A stretch of 64,000 nt of DNA from Meconema thalassinum. Its lineage: Eukaryota; Arthropoda; Insecta; Orthoptera; Tettigoniidae. Positions 13,666-24,345 of the stretch are shown here, one piece after another. Both the position numbers and the translations under genes were made by a program. Positions within the stretch are counted from its first letter, which is position 1; every line of letters starts with the position of its first letter. A model generated the notes under the pieces. That model ran no database searches. It saw only the letters and a program-made list of their open reading frames with translations, and was not told the origin of the DNA. Location: assembly GCA_946902985.2 (NCBI GenBank), contig OX336397.1, positions 183,400,813 to 183,464,812 on the forward strand, given 5' to 3'.

Positions 13666-13680
13666 AAAAAGAAAGAAAAC
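12598..13680 (+). pseudogene. LINE family E, internally deleted copy
   Basis: The 5' block at 12605-12650 (GGATGACCACAACC and what follows) matches the reverse complement of 3515-3550, the 5' end of the long minus-strand copy. From about 12870 the sequence jumps to the LINE C-terminus: KYIGEWIEPNISEKEA-like codons, then NAKLRHYRTVIRPEALYAAD, ERKILRKILGP, and FYGHLTRMKPERITNWIFTY (13018-13380). It ends with a basic tail including KIRAQRRKQLKWRGP at 13565-13610 and a stop at 13606-13609. The RT catalytic part is absent. A (GAAA)n tail follows, which marks the LINE 3' end. Confidence 0.8.
13621..13679 (+). repeat. (GAAA)n tail of LINE E
   Basis: About 14 tandem GAAA units immediately follow the 3' end of the LINE E fragment. 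The long minus-strand copy has GAAAAGAAGAAAAA at the same place (reverse complement of about 603-616), so the tail belongs to the element. Confidence 0.85.
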
Positions 13681-14165
13681 GTATGGCCTCGGTTGCCGGA
13701 AACAAGCTTTGTTATTTGACACCCAGAGGGCCGCTTACATGTCAAATTTTGTTATACCTTGAAGCACTATGAAAATCAAGGAGGTTAGATATCTAAGCTC
13801 CTCGACACTATAGCGCTTTCTAGAAGACAAATGAGGAACTTGTGTTGGCGGAAAATCCCGAGATTAATTTTGTCATTATGAACACGGCCTACTGAATTCA
13901 AATGGGTTCTCTAACATGCCTACATCGTATGACATGCATGTCGTGAATTTCGTCCCATTTCATAATTCATTTACCACGGGCAGGAGCGAACCTGCAAACT
14001 TGGGGTTAGTAATCCGACACAATAACCACTCGCCCACCATAATAATAATAATAATAATAATAATAATCTATAAAAATAACAATAAATATAAATAAATAAT
14101 TAATAAATACAAATTATAAAGTAAATAAACGACAATCAAATATAAAAATAGTAAATAAATAAGAA
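13681..14165. other. No gene recognised; (ATA)n and AT-rich DNA
   Basis: An (ATA)n run lies at about 14039-14067, followed by AAATAAATA-type low-complexity DNA to 14160. Nothing coding is seen. Confidence 0.5.
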
Positions 14166-15030
14166 TTGATGATGAAAATTGTTGATTTAAGGGGCCTAAC
14201 ATCTGGGTTATTTATGTATTTATTTATCGTATGGCTTTTAGTGCCGGGAGTGTCCGAGGCCAAGTTCGGCTCGCCAGAGGCTGTAGCCGCTTCTAGCGGA
14301 CACCCAGGGGCGTGAGCTACAAATTCCGTTCAACATCTAGGTTATCATCCCCTAATCATTTTGGTGATAGTGAAATATGAGATGAGATGATATGAGAATG
14401 AATACTATAACTAATATTAACTACAAACTTACATACTAGAAGAAGACATGGTAAACAAATAAAGGATAAGGCAAATAAAGGACAGGAGAAAAGAAATGCC
14501 CGCAACCCTCGAAGAATGAGGATTGAGGGACTTGGAAGGAAGGAGAGCCATGAAAGGCAGATAGGAAAGGGACCCAGCTCAGAGATCATCAGGATCGCCA
14601 ACGCACGAATTCACCAGCCTTGATCCCCTAAGGGTGTAGCAATATCCAGGGTGCACCAGAAGTGGTGGGGCTACAAACATCCTGCCTCCTTGAGGCCTTG
14701 AACAAAAGGCAGGAGATGAGAGGAAAAGAAAAACAAGGCTGACCCCTCGCAGAAGGAGGGTATCAGGAAAGATGAGCCAAGGGACAATTAAGGCGGGAAA
14801 GTAAAACACTCCCTAGACCTCGGATACCCTTATACCGTCGGGGTCAGAAGAGAACAAGAGTTGACCAATATAGGTCGACAAGAAAGATCGTTCGGGTGAT
14901 ATACGTTTTATTTTTGGAAATCGATCATCAATAAATAATAACAAATAAATATTAAATAATAAATAAATCGAAAAAAGCTGGAAAATAAGAGAAACTGACC
15001 AAGAGAGCTGAACCTGGCACAAGTAAGTGG
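14166..15030 (+). repeat. Repeat family A, copy 2
   Basis: It starts with the same GATGATGA...TTTAAGGGGCCTAACATC block as copy 1 (6836) and shares the downstream half with it, from CCCAGCTCAG at about 14573 to GGTCGACA at about 14880. The 29-bp array of copy 1 is absent. A 121-bp insertion with its own target duplication sits at 14211-14331, and an AT-rich block at 14895-14990 interrupts the 3' part. Confidence 0.7.
14211..14331 (+). mobile_element. SINE-like short insertion with target duplication
   Basis: The host repeat reads AACATCTGGGTTA just before the insertion (14198-14210) and AACATCTAGGTTA just after it (14332-14344): a 13-bp duplication with one mismatch. The 121-bp insert begins TTTATGTATTTATTTATCG and contains GGCTTTTAGTGCCGGGAG. 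I have the impression that this block is widespread in insect genomes, but cannot name the family from sequence alone. Confidence 0.65.
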
Positions 15031-15469
15031 AGCAATGGTGGACTTTTGGGTGAAATATAAATAAGTTTGGAAAAATATGTTTGGAATTTTAGGGAATGGT
15101 GGGGGAAGGGATTAGGGAGTAGAGAAGAGGGTTTGAAACGCCCGCCATCTTAGAACAGCATGCGAACTAAAAATCGTCACTTTGGCCGTAGGTGGGGGTA
15201 GGTCTTATCTTAGGGGGAAAAGACTTGACCTATCGATAAAGGGGATAGAGTCTCTTCGATTGAGCTCTCACACGACTTTCTCCGATTACACGTTCGGGAG
15301 TACGCACGGCTTTGCCCCTGGATGTAATGCAGGTTACCCCTGAGATAGGACCCCTCTACTTACGAGCACGGGCAACTGAACACCGAGTGTTCACGTGACA
15401 CAAATTAATTCGCTATATATTAGCCTACTTGGAACATCCATACTTCAATAGTGAAACCTTTGCAGCACG
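15031..15469. other. No gene recognised
   Basis: Purine-rich DNA at 15050-15210 and mixed sequence to 15469, with no coding similarity or internal repeat. Confidence 0.4.
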
Positions 15470-16577
15470 GTAACTCATGGAGCAGCACCGTGAGAAGAGA
15501 AAGCCTCTGCATATTGCCTTTCTTGACCTTGAAAAGGCCTTCGATCTTATTCCTCAAGAATTGATTTGGTATGCGCTCCGCAACCATAGTGTGCCAGAGT
15601 CAATTATAAATGTGGTCAAGATATTATACACGAACACCAGCAGTAGAGTACGTTGTGCTGTTGGCACCTCGGAAAACTTTCCTGTAAATGTCGGCGTTCA
15701 CCAAGGCTCAGCACTATCACCGTCCCTTTTTGTTCTTGCGATGGAAACCACCACTCGTGACCTGCAACGGAATGTTCCTTGGACCCTTTGTATGCAGATG
15801 ATATAATGGTTGCAGATGTCACCAGAGAAAAACTCCAATGTCAAGTTGAAGATTTAACCGCCCCTCCCAATATGGCCTATGTCTGAATGTGAAAAAGACG
15901 AGTATCTGGAGTTAAACCCACGCGACGGCACCATTCAAGTCGCTGGACAAAAATCTAGTCAAGACAGATTGCTTCAGGTACCTTGGATCTCGTCTTCAGA
16001 GTGATGGCAACTTCAATGATGAAGTAAGAGCCAGGGAAAACGCAAACTGGTTGCGGTGGAAGGAGGTCACGGGTGTGCTTTGCGACAAGAAAATGCTTCT
16101 TCGTCTCAAATTCAAGATATATGGACAGTGGTACGGCCAGTTGCGCTGTATGGAGGTGAATGTCGGCCATCCGACAAAATTTCAGAACGTCGCCTGCACG
16201 CCATGGAAATGAGAATACTCCGTTGGACAATGGGCACCTCCCTTATTGACCATGTCAGAAACGACACAATTCGGGAGCATGTGTGCGTCGCCCCAATTGT
16301 GGACAAAATGAGAGAGAAACGGCTCCGATTGTATGGCCATGCCCTGCGTACAGCGCCTGATACTGTTGCTAACTCTGTCCTTCATTTTGAGGTAGAAGGC
16401 CTACGCCCCAGAGGACGACCGAAGCAGCGTTGGCAAGACACAATACATGGTGACTTAAAAATTACCGGTCTAAATTCAGCTGTCGCACGTAACCGGACAA
16501 AATGGAGATCAATGATCAAAAAAGTGGGCCCTGCACCAACGGGACAACGCTAGGAAGGAGAAGAAGAAGAAGAAGAG
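15470..16577 (+). pseudogene. RTE-like LINE, 3' half with reverse transcriptase, frameshifted
   Basis: The RT palm is clear at 15477-15806: LHIAFLDLEKAFDLIPQELI (motif A), then VGVHQGSALSPSLFVLAME (motif B). The motif C region at about 15790-15800 is broken (CMQMI followed by a stop, where family members have Y-A-D-D). The connection domain follows in other frames at 15950-16553: VARPVALYGGE-like codons, MEMRILRWTMG, HVRNDTIREH, RLRLYGHALR, RGRPKQRWQDTIHGDLKITG, typical of RTE-type elements. It ends in a (GAA)n tail at about 16554-16576. The 5' end, with the endonuclease, is truncated near 15470. Confidence 0.85.
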
Positions 16578-16838
16578 TATTTAAAATCTTACGCTTGAAT
16601 TTAGGGCTACATCGATTGTGTAGAGATGATTGATTTACCTGGCACATAGTACATAATAGTGAGGTCTGTTATAACGTACAGAAGGTGGCAACCCTTTAAG
16701 AACCACACTACACAGCGTACACTGCATGCCTCTCCTCTAGCGTCCAACATTTTAACTGGCACAATTTATTCTGAACTTTCGCTTTTACTTTGACTTCTGT
16801 ACATTCACTTAATCCTGCTCCCCCGAAGTGGTATTAAA

Positions 16839-18778
16839 ACAAGAAGTTCCGTGACGAACTAAAGAGCCTACTTTTCATGCCAATGATTATTCTACAGTAT
16901 ATGAACCTATGGCAGAAGCATTTCTGAGAAGCATTAGGAGCTTAGTGTGGAATAAAGATGTCCCACAAAAAAGCAAGGAAGTGTTATACAGAAGCTACTA
17001 CATCCCGATACTGACCTATGCTTCAGAAACGTGGACAATGAAGAAAAGAGACATAAGCAGAATACAGGCAGGTGAAATGAAGTTCCTGCGAAGTAGGATC
17101 GGAGTAACAAGAAGAGACAGGGTGAGGAATGAAAAGGTCAGAGAAATGGTGAAAGAGGAGCCCTTGCAAGGTAGGATTGAGACATCAAGACTGAGGTGGT
17201 ATGGACACTTAAAGAGAATGGATGAGAAGAAGATTCCCAAGAGGATACATGAGATGCAGATGCAGAAGAAACGACCAAGGGGAAGACCAAGAGATCGATG
17301 GCTGAAAGGAGTGGAGGAATGTGTCAAGAAGAGAGGCGAGGACTGGACCAGAGTGACAGCGGAGAGATGGTGGGAAGAAAGAAATAAGTGGCGAGGCTTA
17401 TGTTCCAAACAGACCCAGCCTGGGGCTGGAAACTGTACAAGATGATGATGATGATATGAACCTATGCAGAATAATGACGAAATTAAGTTGCTAATATCAA
17501 TTTTCTAATTAGTTCGAAATACTGTATACTTGGCATAATGTAGCCTAATAGAGCACCACAGTTGGCAGCCCTGATGACTGAATATATTCTTAGTTCCATC
17601 TCTTAAGGTACAGAATACAAAATTTGGTTGAAGTCCAATGAATAGCATGGCCGTTACATGCAGTTAAACATTGGATCTAACAGCGTGCATAAAATCATGT
17701 TGGAAACAATGTCATGCATGTATTGGTCAGAAATAATCTTAAATAATATGATCTATTGTTGTGCCAATTTTGAATGAAATCCATTAGTTAGTATAGAAGT
17801 TACATGCATTTTAAAATTGGACCTATCAGCAGGCTTTGAATCATGTTGGCAGCACTGACGAATATTAGTTACTCCAAATTCATCTAGAATGCCAGGTACT
17901 ATACGTGTGCAAAGTTTAGAGCTATTGGCTTCACACTTTCTGATATATTGATATTAGGGTAACAAAAATAGGGACAGCACATATTAACAGTTGGCAGCCC
18001 AGGTTGCTATTAAGAATACGCATAGTCATATCTGTTATGGTACACATAGCACATACGAGATTTGGTTGAAATCCAAATGTTAGTATGGAAGTTACATGTA
18101 TTTAAAGTTGGACATGTCAGCAGGCTTAGAATCATGTTGGTAGCACTGACGTATATAAGTTACTCCAAATTAATATAGAATGTCAGGTACTATACGTGTG
18201 CATAGTTTAAATCTGTCGGCTTGCATACTTTCTGATATATTGGTATTTGGATAAAATAATTTAGGAGCATTTATTAACAGTTGGCAGCCCCGGTGGGTCT
18301 TAAGAATACGCTCAATCATATCTGGTTATGTACACATACAACATAAAAAATTTGGTTGAATTCCAATCGATAGTGTAAAAGTTATATGCATTTAAAAATT
18401 GGACCTATCAGCAGGCTTATAATCATTTTGGCAACACTGCCATGTATGGCCTCCTGGAAATTAAACTACAATATTATTATCTATACGTGTGCCAATTTTG
18501 AAATGGCTCCCATTCATAGGCTACCTTCCAAGATATCGAACATGGAGCTCAAATTTCAATTACGATTTTTTAGCAGTTGGTAGCACTGACAACATTTTCA
18601 AATATGGCCGTGAGATATTCTTTACTCCTACCAAATTTTGTTTCGATTGCTCCAGCCGTTTAGGAGTTGATAGGGGGGGGGACACACACACACAGCCAGC
18701 CAGACAGACACACATTTGCCCGATCTCATAAGTCTACTTTTTCCTCATTTTTGCAAAATGTGAAAAGTAGGCTAAAAA
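16839..18778 (+). mobile_element. HR family element, copy 1 (unclassified)
   Basis: The 5' end is ACAAGAAGTTCCGTGACGAA with an AGTTC/GAACT hairpin, then AGCCTACTTTTCATG. The 3' end has GATCTCATAAGTCTACTTT, a T-rich loop, and GAAAAGTAGGCTAAAAA, forming a second hairpin. An (AC)n tract lies at 18670-18700. Inside, units recur about every 291 bp (TGGCAGCACTGACG-type blocks at about 17845, 18136 and 18427). No coding region of its own is seen. A LINE fragment with a target duplication is nested at 16912-17453. The family has three other copies here: 19781-21306, 49486-51975 (minus) and 53870-54981 (minus). Confidence 0.65.
16912..17453 (+). pseudogene. 5'-truncated LINE 3' end, perfect 13-bp target duplication
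   Basis: The reading frame at 16909-17445 is the C-terminal part of a non-LTR reverse transcriptase: LYRSYYIPILTYASETWTM, LRWYGHLKRMDEKKIPKRIH, then RPRGRPRDRWLKGVEECVKK and ERNKWRGLC before the stop. The first bases belong to the target site. ATATGAACCTATG occurs at 16899-16911 and again at 17454-17466, and the insert ends in a (GAT)n tail, so it arose by target-primed reverse transcription with 5' truncation. The frame is open to its stop, suggesting a fairly recent insertion, but the RT catalytic domain is absent. The clade is not assigned. Confidence 0.9.
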
Positions 18779-19092
18779 TCTCTACACAGTATATACAAAA
18801 TTATTTCTGGGACTCGATTTACAATACTTGTGTATAAATGCGATTAAAAGTGTGCGTCACGATACGTCATTAACTATTTTCTTAAAGAAATAGTTAAACT
18901 TTGTCAGTCTTGCTTTTTATCCTTGTGCGAGGAATGAAGTGATAGTTTGCTTGTAGTGATTTTGTTTCAAAGTGGATGCCAATGGTTGATGGCTTGACCT
19001 GGTATATCTGTTTTGTGCGGAGGTGATCAACTGGAGTTGGGTTTTATCGTTATTTTTACATCCTGATGCTTGGCTTTCAATGTAATCTAATG
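18779..19092. other. No gene recognised between HR-1 and the hAT element
   Basis: AT-rich single-copy-looking DNA with no domain. It includes the left hAT target duplication ATCTAATG at 19085-19092. Confidence 0.45.
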
Positions 19093-19399
19093 CAATGTTT
19101 CCCAAACCTTTTTGTGTGTGTACCACTTTAAGAGATGAGAATTTCTCGCGTACCACCTAATGGTTGGGAGATATAGTAATTATAACCCCCATCACCACTA
19201 CGTAGCTGTCCAAAAGATGGATTGTAAATTGTGTTTGTTAGAGGTAAAGTTCAAATAATGAAAAGTGTGTCCAGTTGTTTTATTATTTAATACAATAAGT
19301 ATCCAATTCAAACATTCAGAAATGACACTGTACAAATAATATTAATAAAAAAGATCTTAATAATTAAATATAAAAACAAAAGTTAATTAACAACTTCAA

Positions 19400-19745
19400 T
19401 GTGAAGGGTGAGCTTGAAGATTAGAAGCCAACTTAGGAATGTCTGGTTTAAGACTGTTGAGTATCAAACGAAGATTGTTTTCCACTGTAAGGAGCCTATT
19501 CCGGTATTAATTCTTGAGATAAACAAATGAAGAAAATGCAGTCTCACACTAGTACGAAGTAGTGAATGGCAGTAAAAATCTATCTGCTTTGTTAGCTATG
19601 TGTGCATAGTCTGCACGCCTCTCAACCCAAAAGTTCATAACAGCCATTTTTGAAAAAGTTTATCGTAGTTCTGGAACAAAAATCAATTCATAAAACTGCT
19701 CCTTATCTTTGGCCTTTATGTCCTCGGGCAAAATATCAATGTTTT
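19400..19745 (-). pseudogene. hAT transposase, C-terminal dimerisation region
   Basis: Reading right to left, LPEDIKAKDKEQFYEL comes first, then FLLPFTTSY, a stop, CETAFSSFVYLKN, a stop, YRNRLLTVENNLRLIL and PDIPKL...LQAHPSH. CE.AFS...KNKYRNRL is the signature of the hATC dimerisation region in ZBED/GTF2IRD2-type hAT transposases. In-frame stops at about 19547-19549 and 19508-19510 break it, and everything upstream is cut off by the Helitron-like insertion that starts at 19772. Confidence 0.85.
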
Positions 19746-19771
19746 TATATTTTTAAATTTTATATATCTTA

Positions 19772-22700
19772 TCTTATATAACAAGTAGTTCCGTGGAGAA
19801 CTATGCAGCCTATTTTCATATATCCTACTAATATTAATTGCCTCTGTCAACATACAAATTATCAGATTGAATGCTGTAATAGATTCGTAGATATTGACAA
19901 CCGTCTAAATGGTCACCATGTTGGATTTTTATATTATAGGCCTTAGATTTATCTACTATTACATGAAGATTATTGTGTAGGTATATTATTCATATTTCAA
20001 TCGCATGATTAGGAGAGAAGAAATAAAAGCGGGATTTTAAAATTTCGCTCAGCCACCATCTTGTGGTTATGAAAATAATTTAATAAATTAGATGCCGGTC
20101 GATAAAAATTTGTATAAGGATATACCGTATCAAGTTTCACTGCGCTCGGATGGTTAAAACGCAAGAAACGTCCATTTGAATATTTAAATTTTGCGTCGCC
20201 GCCATGTTGGATTTGTGCTTGCCAGGTTATTGAACGTCCCATAGGTGAACTTATGCCTATAGCATCTATACACTTACAAAATTTCAGTTTGATTGCTGTA
20301 GTAGATTAATAGAAATTTAGAACCGTCTAAATATTTCGGAAGGTCGCCATGTTGGATCTAAATATATATAGGCCATAGGGTTATGTACTATTAGATGATG
20401 ATTATTGTGTACGTTCATTATGCAAATGTTCATTTCGATCGCATGATTAGAACACGAGAAATAAAAACTTAATTTTCGAAATTCGCACTACCGCCATTTT
20501 GAGGTTATATAAACAATTGAACTAAATTGGATACCAGTGCTTTACAATGTGTATAAACATTTGTTGTACGATGTTTCATTGCGTTTGGAATTTTAAATCA
20601 CGAGAAAAGTCTACTTAAAACTTTCAACTTCGCGTGGCCGCCATGTTCGTTTTGTAGTTAACCGGTTTTTGAAAGACCCATAGACGAACTTCCAGTCGTG
20701 CCATTTATCTCCGAACAAAATTTCATGGTGATACCGGTAATAGTTTAAGAGATATAAAAAGCCGGTGAAATATTTCGCACAGCCGCCATCTTGAGGTTAT
20801 GTAAACAATTGAACAAAGTTAGATATCGGTGCATTACAATGTGTATAAACATATACTGTACCAAGTTTTATTGCGTTTGGTTGGTTGAATGGCGAGAAAC
20901 ATGTATTTAAAAGTCGCAACTTCGCTTGGCCGCCATGTTGGTTTTGTAGCTACCAGGTTTTCAAAAGTCCTATAGGTGAACTTATAGTAGTTCTCTTTAT
21001 CACCGTACAGAATTCCAGGGTGATATCGGTTATAGTTTCGGACATATTGAATGCTGGTGAAATATTTCGCACAGACGCCATGTTGTATTGGTGAGACGTA
21101 ACAAAATTTGAAGGGCACGTTAGGGGTCGCACGGAGTAGTATTATGAACTTACCGATTTTCATTGAAATCTCTCCAGCCGTTTAGAAGTTATTAGGAGGG
21201 ACACACAAAAATCCTCACACACACACACACGCACACACAGACACACACACGGACAAAAGGTGATCTCATAAGCTTTTTTTTTTTTCAAAAATGAAAATAG
21301 GCTAAAAAGGAATGTCTGTGTGTTCGTCTTTTATGCGTTCATAAACCATTCATCCGATTGCGATCAAATTTTGGTGAGTTGTTGTAAACACTTCCGGGAG
21401 GTTTATATGCATAGTTAATCCATTTCAAAATACATAGCGCGCGAGTAGTTTAAACAAATGCGTAATGGCGATGCGTCCATATACAATTCATCCGATTGCG
21501 ATCCAATTTTGGTGAGTTGTTGAGCACAGTCCCGGAAAAGTTATAGGCGTAGTAAATACAATTTGCAATAGACGGCGCGCGAGTAGCTTTAACAAAATGG
21601 CGTGCGTTTGTTTCAAGAAAGTCCCACAAGCGTTCATATGCCATTCATCCCATTGCGATGAAACTTGGGTGAGATGTTCTGTACACTTCAGGTAATGTTT
21701 CTGGCTTAGTAAATCCACTTAACAATAGGTAGCGCACGAGTAGATTCAACAAATGAGCGACGACGGGCGAAGCGTTTCAACAAAGTCCCGTATGCGTTCA
21801 CATACCATTCGTCCGATAGCGATGAAACTTGGGTGAGATGTTGTGTACACTTCAGGCAAGGTTTCTGGCTTAGCAAATCCACTTTACGATAGGTAGGGCA
21901 CGAGTAGATTAAACAAATGAGCGACGACGCGCGAAGCGTTTCAACAAAGTCCCGTATGCGTTCACATACCATTCGTCCGATAGCGATGAAACTTGGGTGA
22001 GATGTTGTGTACACTTCAGGCAAGGTTTCTGGCTTAGCAAATCCACTTTACGATAGGTAGGGCACGAGTAGATTCAACAAATGAGCGACGACGCGCGAAG
22101 CGTTTCAACAAAGTCCCGTATGCGTTCATATACTAATCGTCCGACAGCGATGTAACTTGGGTGAGATGTTGTGTACACGTCAGGGAAGCTTTCTGGCTTA
22201 GTAAATCCACTTTACAAAAGGTATCGCACAAGAAAATTAAACAAATGAGCGACGACGCGCGAAGTGTTTCAACAAAGTCCAGTATGCGTTTATATACCTT
22301 TTGTCCGATAGCGATAAAACTTGGGTGAGTTATTGTGTACACTCCAGGGAAGGTTTCAGGCTTAGGAAATCCATTTTACAATAGTTAGCGCACGACTAGA
22401 TTCGACAAAAGAGCAAACACGCGCGAAGCGTTTCAACAAAGTCCCGTATGCGTTCATATATCATTCGTCCGATAGCGATGAAACTTGGGTGAGATGTTGT
22501 GTACACTACAGGGAAAGTTTCTGGCTTAGTACATCCACTTTATAACAGGTATCGCACAAGTAGATTCAAGAAATGATCGACGGCACGCGAATCGTTTAAG
22601 CAAAGTCACGTAGCGTTCAAATACCATTCATCCGATTGCTATGAATCTTTGGTTGGATTATTGTGCAAACTCCGGGAAAGGCTTCTGACTTAGTAGATCC

Positions 22701-23479
22701 TTTTTACAATAGGTAGCGCACGAGTAGATTCAACAAATGAGAAACGGCGCGCGTATCGTTTTAAAAAATTCGTATGTGTTCATATACCATTCATGCGATT
22801 GCAATGAAATTTAGATAAATGTTGTTTCCACTCCCGCAAAGATTTCTGATTTAGTAAATCCGTTTTTCAATTGGTAGCACACGAGTACATTCAACTAATG
22901 AGCGACAGCGCGTGAATCGTTTCAACCAAGTCCCGTATGCGTTCATATACCATTCATCCGATTGTGATAAAACGTTGGTGAGTTGAGTACAGTCCTGCAA
23001 AGGTGTATGAATTGGTAAATCCGTTTTTCAATGGGTAGCGCACAAGAAGATTCAACAAATGAGTGAAGGCGCGCGAATCGTTTAAACAAAAACCGTATGC
23101 GTTCATTTGTCATTCATCCGATTGCGATGAAACGTTCATGAGTTGTTGTGTACACGCCAGGGAAGGTTTTCGACTTAGTAAATCCATTTTACAATAAGTA
23201 GCGTACGTGTATATTCAACAAATGGGTGACGGCGCTCGAATCGTTTCAACAAAGTTCCGTATGCGTTCATATACCATTTATTTCATTGCAATGAAACTTT
23301 GGTGAGTTGTTGAGCACGCTCCCATGATTTTTTGACATAGTAAATCAATTTTACAATAGTTTAGAGATGGTTAACGGAAAATAAATAAATATTGGTAATC
23401 CAAAAGGACTTCAACAAACAAAGTTACAACGCCAACACTTTCTTTGATTGGCATTGCAACGCGTGCCGGGTACAGCTAG
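19772..23479 (+). mobile_element. Helitron-like non-autonomous element, copy 2, inserted in the hAT element
   Basis: The start TCTTATATA (19772) and the resumption GGAATGTCTGTGTGTTCG at 21309 together match the first bases of copy 1; the bases between are HR-2. The right end GCCGGGTACAGCTAG (to 23479) equals that of copy 1, is followed by T, and the left end is preceded by A. The body from about 21330 to 23390 holds about 12 units of roughly 164 bp. Several adjacent units (21730-22130) are nearly identical, showing local homogenisation. Confidence 0.7.
19781..21306 (+). mobile_element. HR family element, copy 2, nested in Helitron copy 2
   Basis: The 5' end ACAAGTAGTTCCGTGGAGAA has the AGTTC/GAACT hairpin and continues into CAGCCTATTTTCAT. 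The 3' end passes through CCAGCCGTTTAGAAG, an (AC)n tract, TGATCTCATAAGC and ATGAAAATAGGCTAAAAA. The block CCGCCATNTTGAGG at 20491 and 20783 gives a 292-bp period, and the related block at 20053 lies 438 bases earlier, one and a half periods. No coding region is seen. Because the surrounding Helitron ends are known from copy 1, this copy fixes the HR borders to within a few bases. Confidence 0.65.
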
Positions 23480-23585
23480 TTATATATATATATTTCGTAA
23501 CGTATTTTTTATATTTTTCGTAACATCACCACGTACCACTGCAGCAGTACGAGCGTACCACAGTTTGGGAAACGCTGATCCAATG

Positions 23586-24070
23586 TCCCATATATAGGGT
23601 TATGATTGAAAATTCATCTTCCATGGCGGTAATGTAATTATACGTTAACTAACCACTTACTGAATGAGCAAACTGGTGAACAGTTCAGTTAGCCACAAGA
23701 GAGTCAGCGACACATTCCACCTTCAACTCCCTTATGAAATAGCCCTACACCACTAGTCAGTTGCCATTTTGCTAATATTTGCGTGTGAGCGAAAGTAATA
23801 TAGAGTCATTTTATAAAGTGAAATTGAGTTGTACTATGTTAAATTAATTTTAGGAAACAGTGGTTGATCAATGTTTGAACTATGCCAACGAAAAGGAAGG
23901 ACAAGGTGTTTCGCGAAATAGGACTTAATTTAATACAAACATGCATAACGGTATGTTAAGTTTGTTTTATATATTTGGCCTGTTTGCCATCTCTTGATGA
24001 ATGCAGTACATTTGCATTTGTCTGTTGGCACAGGCTAGAGTAAAAGGTGGCTTTTCACCGAAGTCTCAGT
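23586..24070. other. No gene recognised
   Basis: AT-rich DNA without repeats or coding similarity. A short frame beginning ATGCCAACGAAAAGG at 23882 is too short to interpret. Confidence 0.4.
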
Positions 24071-24345
24071 CTCACTCATGGCTGTGATTATATGGTGCTT
24101 AGTAATGTAATGACATTCGGGGCACAGTCAGTGCCTGTGAATGCTGTGAAAGGTTCTACTCATAGGGTTAGTACTATCGTTCTGACTCAGTGAGGAAAGC
24201 AATGGCAAACTACCTCACTCCTTTTCATGCCTAGTACGCCTCGATATAGCGCTGTCTTGGGTTTTTGTGGGTATCTATTCACGTAACCTAACGGCGGTAC
24301 TTTTTGAGGATCCAACCAGCCTTCGGGCTGACTACCTAACACATA
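24071..24345 (+). mobile_element. SINE-like interspersed repeat (tentative)
   Basis: The block with CTCAGTGAGGAAAGCAATGG, CAAACTACCTCACTCC, GGATCCAACCAGCC and TTCGGGCTGA is one that I associate with a dispersed short repeat of insects. There is no second copy in this window to confirm it, and no Pol III boxes are obvious. Confidence 0.35.

Larger units (their letters stand above)
19093..23577 (-). mobile_element. hAT-superfamily DNA transposon, disrupted by nested insertions
   Basis: The left end reads CAATGTTTCCCAAAC and the right end, reverse-complemented, CAGCGTTTCCCAAACTGTGG, with GTACCAC blocks just inside both. The 8-bp flanks are ATCTAATG (19085-19092) and ATCCAATG (23578-23585), matching at 7 of 8 positions; hAT elements make 8-bp target duplications. 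The piece of transposase inside (19400-19745, minus) is hAT-like, which agrees. About 3.7 kb of the interior is a Helitron-like insertion that itself contains HR-2, so the hAT remnant is only about 0.8 kb and cannot move unaided. Confidence 0.8.

Noticed and set aside
17016..17408. 130-codon minus-strand frame
   Set aside because: It is antisense to the LINE C-terminal frame at 16909-17445.
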